Shown: positions 24,295 through 32,275 of the stretch, in pieces
Position numbering within the stretch: the stretch's first letter is position 1
How the letters are laid out: each line of letters begins with the position of its first letter
NCBI RefSeq assembly: GCF_006716815.1
Contig: NZ_VFPS01000002.1
Location: 248,001 to 312,000, forward strand
Direction: 5' to 3'
Length of the DNA: 64,000 nucleotides
Source of the DNA: Microbacterium lacticum
GTDB taxonomy: Bacteria; Actinomycetota; Actinomycetes; Actinomycetales; Microbacteriaceae
Program-made: the position numbers and the translations under genes
Notes under the pieces: model-generated
What the model was told of the DNA's origin: nothing
The model's database searches: none
What the model saw: only the letters and a program-made list of their open reading frames with translations

Positions 24295-26448
24295 TTAGTT
24301 GAACCTCGTGGCGGGAGTATGCGGCTCTTCTCTGATGAACGTCGCACCGAGCACCTGGCGCACGACCGCTTCGCCGACCCGCTCGATGCGGTTGCCGCGC
24401 GCGCTCGGGGTGCGGGTGGCCACGGCGGATTCGGCCGCCGCGGCGCGCGGCGCCTGCTGCGCGGCGACGGGGAGCCGCGGCGGCACGGGCGCGTCGTCAT
24501 CGGGCGGCGGGGGCACGTCGTCTTCGTCGTCGGGGGGCACGTCGGCGTAGGGCATGACGTCACCGTCGCGCTGCAGGGTCAGGGTGCGCGCCGGCACGGC
24601 GGCCGCGTCTTCGGGCTCGTCGTCGACCGCGAACTGCGGCGCGGGCGCTCCGTCCGCATCGCCGGACGGGATCGTGGCGACGGCCCACTCGGTGACGGGC
24701 GCCGCCCCGGACGGCGCCGACGCCGACCGGGCGGGTGCGGGGCGGGTGGATGCCGGGACGCCGGGTGCCGGGCCGTCGCCGCCGCGCGGGGTGGCGGGCG
24801 CGGAGGCCTGCGGTGCGGGCGCGGGCGCCGCGGGGTGGCCGTCGGATGTGCTCGGCGCCGTCGCGGGTTCTCCCCCCGGGCCGGGGGCCGCGGGACCGGC
24901 CGACGCTCCCCCGTCACCCGCGCCGGGCGTCGGCTCGTGCCGGGCGACGTACTTCACGCGCACGCCGAGCACCGCGAGGATCGCGCCGCGGAGGTCTTCG
25001 CTCGGCCCCTTGCCGCCGGCGAGCTTCTTGAACGCCGCGACGTCGGCCTGGCTCTGGAAGACGAGCGTGAGCACGTCGTCCTGGAAGGCGACCGGCGTCG
25101 CCGCGGTGGCGAGCATCCACGATGACCGGCTGACGGGCTCGAGCTGCTGCAGCACCTCGGGCCAGGCATCGCGCACCTGCCCGATCGAGATCGGCCCCGC
25201 CGGCGGGGTGGGCGCGGGCGCGACCGGGGCGGAGGCGGCCGGAGCAGAGGCGGCCGGAGCGGAAGCCGCCGGAGCAGAGCTGGGCGGCGTGGCCGCAGGT
25301 GCCGCGGGCGTCGCGACGGCCGCGGCAGCCGGCGCAGCCGCGACCCCCGCCGCGGACGCGAGCACGCGGGCGACGAGGAGCTCGAGCTGCAGGCGCGGCG
25401 ACGTGGCGCCGCTCATGTCGTCGAGGGTGCCGACGACGAGGTCGGCGATGCGCGAGAGGCGGTCGGCGCCGAACGCGCCGGCCTGCACCGACATGCGCTC
25501 GAGTTCGTCGGCGGGGATGCCGCGGAGCACCGCCCCGGCGCCCTCGCCGGTCGCGGCGACGACGATGAGATCGCGGAGCCGCTCGAGCAGGTCGTCGACG
25601 AACCGGCGCGGATCCTGACCCGTCTGCACGACGCGGTCGATCGCGGCGAAGGCGGCGCCGGCGTCGTTCGCGGCGAACGCCGACACGACCTCGTCGAGGA
25701 GCTCGGCGTGCGTGTAGCCGAGCAGGGCGACGGCGCGGGCGTAGGCGACCTGCCCGTCTTCGGACCCGGCGATGAGCTGGTCGAGCAGCGACAGCGTGTC
25801 GCGCGGCGAGCCGCCGCCGGCGCGGACGACGAGCGGCAGCACACCCGCCTCGACCTGCACCCCCTCCTGCGCGCATAGCTGCTCGACGTACTCGAGCATC
25901 GCCGCCGGGGCGACGAGCCGGAACGGGTAGTGGTGCGTGCGCGAGCGGATCGTGCCGATGACCTTCTCGGGCTCGGTCGTCGCGAAGATGAACTTGACGT
26001 GGTCGGGCGGCTCCTCGACGAGCTTGAGCAGGGCGTTGAACCCCTGCGGCGTCACCATGTGCGCCTCGTCGAGGATGAAGATCTTGAACCGGTCGCGGGC
26101 GGGGGCGAAGATCGCGCGCTCGCGCAGGTCGCGGGCGTCGTCGACGCCGTTGTGGGATGCGGCGTCGATCTCGACCACGTCGAGCGACCCGCCCCCGCCG
26201 CGCCCGAGCTCGACGCAGCTGTCGCACACGCCGCAGGGCGTGTCGGTCGGGCCCTCGGCGCAGTTGAGACACCGCGCCAGGATGCGCGCCGACGTCGTCT
26301 TGCCACAGCCGCGCGGACCGCTGAACAGGTAGGCGTGGCCCACGCGGTCGCCGCGCAGAGCGGTCATGAGCGGATCGGTGACCTGGGCCTGCCCGATCAT
26401 CTCGCCGAACGACTCGGGCCGGTAGCGGCGGTACAGGGCGGTGGTCAC
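24295..26448 (-). CDS. dnaX: DNA polymerase III gamma/tau subunit
   Basis: Clamp-loader ATPase of the replisome, 717 residues. P-loop GPRGCGKTTSA (Lys50), zinc finger CLNCAEGPTDTPCGVCDSC, Walker B FILDEAHM, sensor region IFATTEPEKVIGTIRSRTHH. Residues ~370-440 are an Ala/Pro-rich linker with SAPAASAP repeats, followed by a tau-type domain (WPEVLQQLEPVSRSSWML, VKYVARHEP) and another Pro-rich disordered stretch to the C-terminus. The GTG start is six bases from a TAGTCT -10. Cotranscribed with recR. Confidence 0.97.
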   Translation of the reverse strand: MTTALYRRYRPESFGEMIGQAQVTDPLMTALRGDRVGHAYLFSGPRGCGKTTSARILARCLNCAEGPTDTPCGVCDSCVELGRGGGGSLDVVEIDAASHNGVDDARDLRERAIFAPARDRFKIFILDEAHMVTPQGFNALLKLVEEPPDHVKFIFATTEPEKVIGTIRSRTHHYPFRLVAPAAMLEYVEQLCAQEGVQVEAGVLPLVVRAGGGSPRDTLSLLDQLIAGSEDGQVAYARAVALLGYTHAELLDEVVSAFAANDAGAAFAAIDRVVQTGQDPRRFVDDLLERLRDLIVVAATGEGAGAVLRGIPADELERMSVQAGAFGADRLSRIADLVVGTLDDMSGATSPRLQLELLVARVLASAAGVAAAPAAAAVATPAAPAATPPSSAPAASAPAASAPAASAPVAPAPTPPAGPISIGQVRDAWPEVLQQLEPVSRSSWMLATAATPVAFQDDVLTLVFQSQADVAAFKKLAGGKGPSEDLRGAILAVLGVRVKYVARHEPTPGAGDGGASAGPAAPGPGGEPATAPSTSDGHPAAPAPAPQASAPATPRGGDGPAPGVPASTRPAPARSASAPSGAAPVTEWAVATIPSGDADGAPAPQFAVDDEPEDAAAVPARTLTLQRDGDVMPYADVPPDDEDDVPPPPDDDAPVPPRLPVAAQQAPRAAAAESAVATRTPSARGNRIERVGEAVVRQVLGATFIREEPHTPATRFN

Positions 26449-26454
26449 CAGAAC

Positions 26455-26460
26455 AGACTA
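26455..26460 (-). promoter_or_regulatory. -10 hexamer TAGTCT of dnaX
   Basis: Six bases before the dnaX GTG; no ribosome site, so the transcript is likely leaderless. Confidence 0.5.
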
Positions 26461-26553
26461 CGGCGTGCGTCCGACATCGGGCCGGGCGCGGCCGGGAACA
26501 CCGCCCGGAACCGCGCAGGGAACAGACCCACGCCGTGGGTGGTTGCACGCGGT

Positions 26554-27687
26554 GTGGAAGCGCAGCCCGTCGACGTCGTCGTGATCGGCGCAGGGCAGGC
26601 GGGTCTCTCCGCCGCCTATCACCTGCGCCGGCGCGGCTTCGTGCCCGCGGCCGCGGGTCCGCACGAGGGCGCCCACACGGGGGCACGAGACGGCGCCCCG
26701 GACGACACCACGAGCGGCGCCCCGACCTTCGTGGTGCTCGACGCCGACGACGCCCCCGGGGGCGCCTGGCAGCACCGGTGGGCGTCGCTCAGGATGGCGA
26801 CCGTCAACGGCATCCACGAGCTGCCCGGCGCGCCCGTACCGCCCGCCGATCCGAACGCCGCCGCCCGCGACGTGCTGCCCGCCTACTTCGCCGACTACGA
26901 GGAGCGCTTCGACCTGCGCGTCCGACGGCCCGTGCGCGTCGGCGCCGTGCGCCGCGCCGACGCCGACCCCGCGGGGCGTCTCGTAGTGGAGACGGCTGCC
27001 GGGGCGTGGACCGCACGCTTCGTCATCAACGCCACCGGCACCTGGCGACGCCCCTTCTGGCCGCGCCTTCCCGGCGCCGAGACCTTCCGCGGCCGCCAGC
27101 TGCACGTGCACGACTACGTGTCGGCCGACGAGTTCGCCGGCGAGCGCGTCGTGATCGTGGGAGCCGGCATCTCGGCCGTGCAGCTGCTCGACGAGATCTC
27201 CCAGGTCGCCGACACGTTCTGGGTGACCCGACGTGAGGTGACGTGGGATGCCACGGGGTTCGACACCGCCGCGCGCATCGCGGCCATCGCGGGGGTCGGG
27301 GAACGGGTGCGGCGCGGCGAGCCGCCCGGCAGCGTCATCTCGGTGACCGGTCAGCATCGCACCGCGTGGTCGGAGGCCGCCCGCGCGAGAGGCGTGCTCG
27401 TGCGGCATCCGATGTTCAGCGCCATCGAACCCGGCGGCGTGCGCATGCCCGACGGCTCGTTCGAGCGCGCCGACGCCATCCTCTGGGCGACCGGGTTCCG
27501 CGCCGACATCGGCCACCTGGCGCCGCTCGGGCTCCGCACGACGGCGGGCGGCATCCGCGTCGCGAACGGGCGCTCGCTCGACGAGCCGCGCCTGTTCCTC
27601 ATCGGCTACGGCCCGTCGCAGTCGACCGTCGGCGCCAACCGCGCCGGACGCGACGCCGTCCGGGCGATCGTCGCGGCCCGGGCGTGA
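26554..27687 (+). CDS. FAD-dependent monooxygenase-like oxidoreductase
   Basis: 377 residues from GTG (VEAQPVDVVVIGAGQAG); an in-frame GTG five codons earlier is also possible. FAD Rossmann motif VIGAGQAGLSAAYHLRRRGF at the N-terminus, NADPH-type motif VVIVGAGISAVQLLDEI at about residues 195-211, and ATGF near the C-terminus (ILWATGFRADIGHL). These features fit group B flavin monooxygenases/TrkA-like flavoproteins; the substrate is unknown. Odd: a Gly/Ala/Pro/His-rich insert of about 25 residues sits between the first helix and the second strand of the FAD fold. Divergent from dnaX. Confidence 0.85.
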   Translation: MEAQPVDVVVIGAGQAGLSAAYHLRRRGFVPAAAGPHEGAHTGARDGAPDDTTSGAPTFVVLDADDAPGGAWQHRWASLRMATVNGIHELPGAPVPPADPNAAARDVLPAYFADYEERFDLRVRRPVRVGAVRRADADPAGRLVVETAAGAWTARFVINATGTWRRPFWPRLPGAETFRGRQLHVHDYVSADEFAGERVVIVGAGISAVQLLDEISQVADTFWVTRREVTWDATGFDTAARIAAIAGVGERVRRGEPPGSVISVTGQHRTAWSEAARARGVLVRHPMFSAIEPGGVRMPDGSFERADAILWATGFRADIGHLAPLGLRTTAGGIRVANGRSLDEPRLFLIGYGPSQSTVGANRAGRDAVRAIVAARA

Positions 27688-27739
27688 CGCGAACGCTCGT
27701 GATAAAGACGCGCGTGACGTCGTCCCGGGCCGCCGCCGA

Positions 27740-30322
27740 TCAGCTGTCGACGCCGGTGTTGCCCAGCTCCTCCCGGCCCCCGGCGAGATCGGAGACCGCG
27801 ATCGAGTCGGTGATGACCGGGATCGTCGTGGTCACCGTCACGCTCGGCACCGAGGCCGACAGCAGGATGCCGTGCTCGCGCAGCAACTCGACGATGTCCT
27901 CCAGCGTCGGCCGTCCGGCGATCACGGGCCCCTGACCGGCGAGCGCTACGGTGACGGTCTCGCCCCCGGCGACCTCGTAGTCGCCGCCGCGCACCGAGAA
28001 GAGCACCGGCTCGCCCTCTCCGGCGACGACGGTGAACTCGCTACGGGTGATCGTGACCTGTAGCGGCGTGCCGCGCCAGTGCAGCGGGAACGACAGCGAC
28101 GGCCAGTCGGCGGGAAGGCGCGGGTCGAACGAGAGCTCGCCGCAGTGGTCGCGCATGCCGCCGAACCCGGCGACGAGCGCCGTCCACACGCCGCCGGCCG
28201 ACGCCACGTGCACCCCGTCTGCGGCGTTGTGGTGCAGGTCGCCGAGGTCGACGAAGATCGACTGCGCGAAGTACTCCAGCGCGAGCTTCTGGTAGCCGAC
28301 CTCGGCCGCCAGGATCGCCTGCACCACCGCCGACAGGGTCGAGTCGCCCGTCGTGAGCGGGTCGTAGTACTTGAAGTCGGCGAGCTTCTCCTCGTCGGTG
28401 AAGTGGTTGCCCTGCAGGTACAGCGCGAGCACCACGTCGGCCTGCTTCAGGACCTGATAGCGGTAGATCACGAGCGGGTGGAAATGCATAAACAGCGGTC
28501 GCTGCTCGGGCGGCGTGTTCTCCAGGTCCCACACCTCGCGCTCGAGGAAGACCTCGTCCTGCGGATGGATGCCGAGGACGTCGCTGTACGGGATGTGCAT
28601 CGCCTCGGCCGCCGCGTCCCAGGCATCCGGCTCACCCTCGTCGAGCCCCAGGCGGCGGACCATCGCGGCGTACTCGTGCGGCGCGGTGTCGGCCATCTCC
28701 CGGACCACCCGGGCGGCGAAGCGCAGGTTGTAGCGGGCCATGACGTTCGTGAACAGGTTGTCGTTGACGACCGTCGTGTACTCGTCGGGGCCGGTGACGC
28801 CGTGGATGTGGAACACCACGGAGGCGCCGTCCTCGTTGTAGCGCCAGAATCCGAGCGTGGCCCACAGCCTGGCCGTCTCGACGGCGATGTCCACGCCCTC
28901 GCGGTACAGGAACTCGTCGTCGCCCGTGGCGCGCACGTACTTGCCGAGCGCGAAGCTCACGTCGGCGTTGATGTGGTACTGCGCCGTGCCGGCGGCGTAG
29001 TAGGCGGATGCCTCTTCGCCGTTGATCGTGCGCCAGGGGAACAGCGCTCCCGCCTCGTTGAGCTGGACGGCGCGCTTGCGGGCGGCGGGCAGCATCAGGT
29101 AGCGCATGCGCAGGGCGTTGCGCGCCCAGAGCGGCGTCGTGTAGACGAGGAAGGGGAGCACGTAGATCTCGGTGTCCCAGAAGTAGTGGCCGCTGTAGCC
29201 CGAGCCGGTCACGCCCTTCGCCGGGATGCCCAGTCCGTCGGCACGCGCGGCGGCCTGCGCCACCTGGAACAGGCACCAGCGGGTCGCCTGCTGCAGATCG
29301 TCGTGGCCGCCGATGACGACGTCGGAGCGCTCCCAGAAGGCCGCCATCCACGCCGCCTGGCGGTCGTACTGGGTCTGCACGCCCACGGCCTCGACGCGGT
29401 CGAGGGTGCGTCGGCCGCGGTCGACGAGCTCGCGCGCGGGCACGCCGCGGGACGTGTGATAGCTGACGAGCTTGGTGACCGTGACGGGCACGCCCGCCCG
29501 CGCCTGCACCTGGAAGACGTGCTTGGCGATGTCGGGCTCGGTGAGGGTGCCCTCCGAGTACTCGTTCTCGGTGTCGATGAGGTGGTCGGCGACGACCGCC
29601 ACGGTCATGCCCGACTCGGTCGTGCGGTACGACAGCGCCGCCCGCGGTCCGTCCTGCCAGTACTCCTGCGGCTGCAGCACGCGCTCCGAGATGCGCTCGG
29701 CCTTGCGGGGGTCGAAACCGCCCTTGCCGCTCCCGGGGGCGCGTCCGCCGTAGACGTCCTCGCCGTCCTGGCGGTTGATCAGCTGGCAGCTGACGGTGAC
29801 CGGGGCATCCGAGTTCAGCACCGTCACCGTCAGGCGCATGATCGCGAGGTGCTTCTCCTCGAAGGACACCATGCGGTCGACGTCGACGACGACGTCCTTG
29901 CCGCTCGGGGTCATCCAGCGCACGTGCCGCGTAAGCACGCCCGTGCGCATGTCGAGGACGCGCTCGTACTCGCGGATGTCGGCGGTGTCGAAGTCGAGCG
30001 GCTCGTCGTCGACGTAGACCCGCATGACCTTGGCATCCGGCGCGTTCACGATCGTCTGGCCGACCTCGGCGAAGCCGTAGGCCTGCTCCGCGTGACGGAT
30101 CGGGAACGTCTCGTGGAAGCCGTTGATGAACGTGCCGTGCTCGTGCGCCGGCCGCCCCTCGGGGTGGTTGCCGCGAAGCCCCAGGTAGCCGTTCCCGAGC
30201 GCGAACAGCGTCTCGGTGACGCCGATGTCGTCGAGCGAGAAGGCCGTCTCGACCAGGCGCCAGGGGTCAACCGGGAAGCGATCGCGATCCATCGGGTCCA
30301 TCGCTTCGATGCGGGCGAACAT
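27740..30322 (-). CDS. glycoside hydrolase family 65 disaccharide phosphorylase
   Basis: 860-residue cytoplasmic phosphorylase of the maltose/trehalose/kojibiose group. It cleaves an alpha-glucosyl disaccharide with phosphate to beta-glucose 1-phosphate and glucose. N-terminal beta-sandwich (ETLFALGNGYLGLRGNHPEG), linker, (alpha/alpha)6 barrel with the catalytic acid Glu in GVTGPDEYTTVVNDN, the phosphate-site HNAADGVHVASAGGVW segment, and a C-terminal beta-sandwich. The ATG shares a base with the pgmB stop (TGATG). The neighbouring mutase makes glucose 6-phosphate from its product, confirming the beta anomer. The exact sugar is not predictable. Confidence 0.93.
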   Translation of the reverse strand: MFARIEAMDPMDRDRFPVDPWRLVETAFSLDDIGVTETLFALGNGYLGLRGNHPEGRPAHEHGTFINGFHETFPIRHAEQAYGFAEVGQTIVNAPDAKVMRVYVDDEPLDFDTADIREYERVLDMRTGVLTRHVRWMTPSGKDVVVDVDRMVSFEEKHLAIMRLTVTVLNSDAPVTVSCQLINRQDGEDVYGGRAPGSGKGGFDPRKAERISERVLQPQEYWQDGPRAALSYRTTESGMTVAVVADHLIDTENEYSEGTLTEPDIAKHVFQVQARAGVPVTVTKLVSYHTSRGVPARELVDRGRRTLDRVEAVGVQTQYDRQAAWMAAFWERSDVVIGGHDDLQQATRWCLFQVAQAAARADGLGIPAKGVTGSGYSGHYFWDTEIYVLPFLVYTTPLWARNALRMRYLMLPAARKRAVQLNEAGALFPWRTINGEEASAYYAAGTAQYHINADVSFALGKYVRATGDDEFLYREGVDIAVETARLWATLGFWRYNEDGASVVFHIHGVTGPDEYTTVVNDNLFTNVMARYNLRFAARVVREMADTAPHEYAAMVRRLGLDEGEPDAWDAAAEAMHIPYSDVLGIHPQDEVFLEREVWDLENTPPEQRPLFMHFHPLVIYRYQVLKQADVVLALYLQGNHFTDEEKLADFKYYDPLTTGDSTLSAVVQAILAAEVGYQKLALEYFAQSIFVDLGDLHHNAADGVHVASAGGVWTALVAGFGGMRDHCGELSFDPRLPADWPSLSFPLHWRGTPLQVTITRSEFTVVAGEGEPVLFSVRGGDYEVAGGETVTVALAGQGPVIAGRPTLEDIVELLREHGILLSASVPSVTVTTTIPVITDSIAVSDLAGGREELGNTGVDS

Positions 30323-31050
30323 CACGAGACGAACGCCGCGAGGTCGTCGACGACGAGATCGGCGCCGTGATCGAGCAGGGCCTGCGCACCCGCACCGCGG
30401 TCGACCCCGACGACGAGGCCGAACCCGGCCGCGGAGGCCGACTGCACGCCCGAGTGCGCGTCCTCGACGGCGGCGCTGCGGGCGGGATCGACGCCGAGCA
30501 TGCGCGCACCCTCGGCGAACATGTCGGGCTCGGGCTTGGAGCGCAGCCCCTCGCGCGCCGCGACGACTCCGTCCATCACGATGCGGAAGAAGTCCCGGAT
30601 GCCTGCGGCGGCGAGCACCTCCTCGGCGTTCTTCGAGCTCGAGACGACTCCCAGGGGCGTCCCGGCCGCGCGCAGGCGCTCGAGGAGCGCGAGCGAGCCG
30701 GGGTAGGGCGCGATGCCGTCCTCACGGAGCACCGCGGCGAACACCTCGTTCTTGCGGTTGCCGACGCCGTACACCGTGTCGGCGCTCGGCGGGTCGGACG
30801 GATCGCCCCACGGGATCTCGACGTCGCGGGAGCGCAGCAGGCTCGCGACGCCGTCGTAGCGCTGCTTTCCGTCGAGGTACCGGTAGTAGTCGTCGTCGGT
30901 GTATTCGGGTGAGATGCCCCAGGCCGAGAACAGGTCGGTGAATATCTTGCGCCAGGCGTGCTTATGCACCTCGGCGGTCGGGGTGAGCACCCCGTCGAGG
31001 TCGAAGAGCACACCGTCGTAGGACGAGAGGTCGGGAAGGTCCGCAGTCAC
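30322..31050 (-). CDS. beta-phosphoglucomutase (HAD family)
   Basis: Converts beta-glucose 1-phosphate to glucose 6-phosphate. 242 residues from GTG (VTADLPDLSSYDG), chosen because TACGCT lies six bases upstream; another GTG two codons earlier would fall in that spacer. HAD motif I VLFDLDGVLTPTAEVHKHAW with both aspartates, motif II SSSKNA, motif III lysine SKPEPD, motif IV VEDAHSGVQSA. The helical cap between residues 20-110 is longer than in the lactococcal enzyme. Translationally coupled to the GH65 gene. Confidence 0.92.
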   Translation of the reverse strand: MTADLPDLSSYDGVLFDLDGVLTPTAEVHKHAWRKIFTDLFSAWGISPEYTDDDYYRYLDGKQRYDGVASLLRSRDVEIPWGDPSDPPSADTVYGVGNRKNEVFAAVLREDGIAPYPGSLALLERLRAAGTPLGVVSSSKNAEEVLAAAGIRDFFRIVMDGVVAAREGLRSKPEPDMFAEGARMLGVDPARSAAVEDAHSGVQSASAAGFGLVVGVDRGAGAQALLDHGADLVVDDLAAFVS

Positions 31051-31056
31051 TCTCAC

Positions 31057-31062
31057 AGCGTA
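31057..31062 (-). promoter_or_regulatory. -10 hexamer TACGCT of pgmB-GH65
   Basis: Six bases before the GTG at 31050. It gives pgmB-GH65 its own leaderless promoter despite the short gap to ackA. Confidence 0.6.
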
Positions 31063-31081
31063 GTCGGGAGGTGTGAACGGC

Positions 31082-32275
31082 TCATAACTGACCCGTCACC
31101 GCGAGGGTCTGCCGGGCGATCTCGAGCTCCTCGTTCGTCGGCACGACGAGCACCGTGACCGGCGAGTCGTCGGTCGAGATGACGCGGATGCCTCGGCGAC
31201 GCTCCTCGTTGCGCGCCTCGTCGACGTGCACGCCGAGGAAGCCGAGGGTGGCCAGCGCGGCGGCACGCACGAGCGGCGAGTTCTCGCCGACGCCCGCCGT
31301 GAACGAGATGACGTCGACGCCGCCGAGCTGGGCGATGTACGCGCCGAGGTACGCCCGCAGGCGGTGCACGTAGACGTCGAAGGCGAGCATCGCGGCCCCG
31401 TTGCCGGCGGCCCGGCGATCCTCGATGTCGCGCATGTCGGAGACGCCGGCGATGCCGAGCACGCCGCTGCGCTTGTTCAGGAAGTCGTCGAGCTGGCTCG
31501 GGGTCATCTCCTCGCGGCGCGCCAGCACGAGCATCACCGACGGGTCGATGTCGCCCGAGCGCGTGCCCATGACGAGGCCCTCGAGCGGCGTGAGGCCCAT
31601 CGAGGTCTCCACCGACAGCCCGCCGTCGATCGCCGTGATCGACGCCCCGTTGCCGAGGTGCAGCACGATCTGCTTCAGCTCGCGGAGGGGACGCCCGACG
31701 AAGTCGGCGGCGGCCTCGCTGACGAACTTGTGGCTCGTGCCGTGGAAGCCGTAGCGGCGGATGCGGTGCTTGCGCGCCAGGTCCTGGTCGATCGCGTAGG
31801 TGTAGGCGGCGGGGGGCAGCGACTGGTGGAAGGCCGTGTCGAACACGGCGACGTGCGGCAGATCGGAGAACGCCGTGCGGGCGGCGCGGATGCCCTGCAC
31901 CGCTCCCGGGTTGTGCAGCGGCGCGAGCACCGCCAGCTCGTCGATGTTGATCTCGACGAGATCGTCGATGAGCGTCGGGTGGAAGAAGCGCGCGCCGCCC
32001 TGCACCACCCGGTGCCCGATGGCCGCGGGCGGCTGCTCGACGAGCGAGGGGCCGTACTCGTCGAAGGCGCGGAGCATCACCTCGAATCCCACGGCGTGAT
32101 CGGGGATCGGCAGTTCGCGCTCGTACGAGGCATCCCCCACCTTGTGCGTCATGACGCCGACACCTTCGCCGATGCGCTCGACGAGGCCGGATACCAGGGC
32201 AGACTCGGTCTCGACGTCGATCAGCTGGTACTTGAACGACGACGAACCGCTGTTGATCACGAGCACGACGGTCAT
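31082..32275 (-). CDS. ackA: acetate kinase
   Basis: Interconverts acetate + ATP and acetyl phosphate + ADP. 397 residues with the ASKHA-fold signatures VLVINSGSSSFKYQ at the N-terminus, RRYGFHGTSHKFV in the middle, and the adenosine/phosphate region LHLGNGASITAI and FTAGVGENS. The start overlaps the pta stop by four bases, so both subunits of the Pta-AckA pathway are translated together. Intact. Confidence 0.98.
   Translation of the reverse strand: MTVVLVINSGSSSFKYQLIDVETESALVSGLVERIGEGVGVMTHKVGDASYERELPIPDHAVGFEVMLRAFDEYGPSLVEQPPAAIGHRVVQGGARFFHPTLIDDLVEINIDELAVLAPLHNPGAVQGIRAARTAFSDLPHVAVFDTAFHQSLPPAAYTYAIDQDLARKHRIRRYGFHGTSHKFVSEAAADFVGRPLRELKQIVLHLGNGASITAIDGGLSVETSMGLTPLEGLVMGTRSGDIDPSVMLVLARREEMTPSQLDDFLNKRSGVLGIAGVSDMRDIEDRRAAGNGAAMLAFDVYVHRLRAYLGAYIAQLGGVDVISFTAGVGENSPLVRAAALATLGFLGVHVDEARNEERRRGIRVISTDDSPVTVLVVPTNEELEIARQTLAVTGQL

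Noticed and set aside
28079..30370. 763-codon plus-strand frame opposite GH65
   Set aside because: Antisense shadow caused by GC-rich third positions; the GH65 frame has all catalytic motifs.
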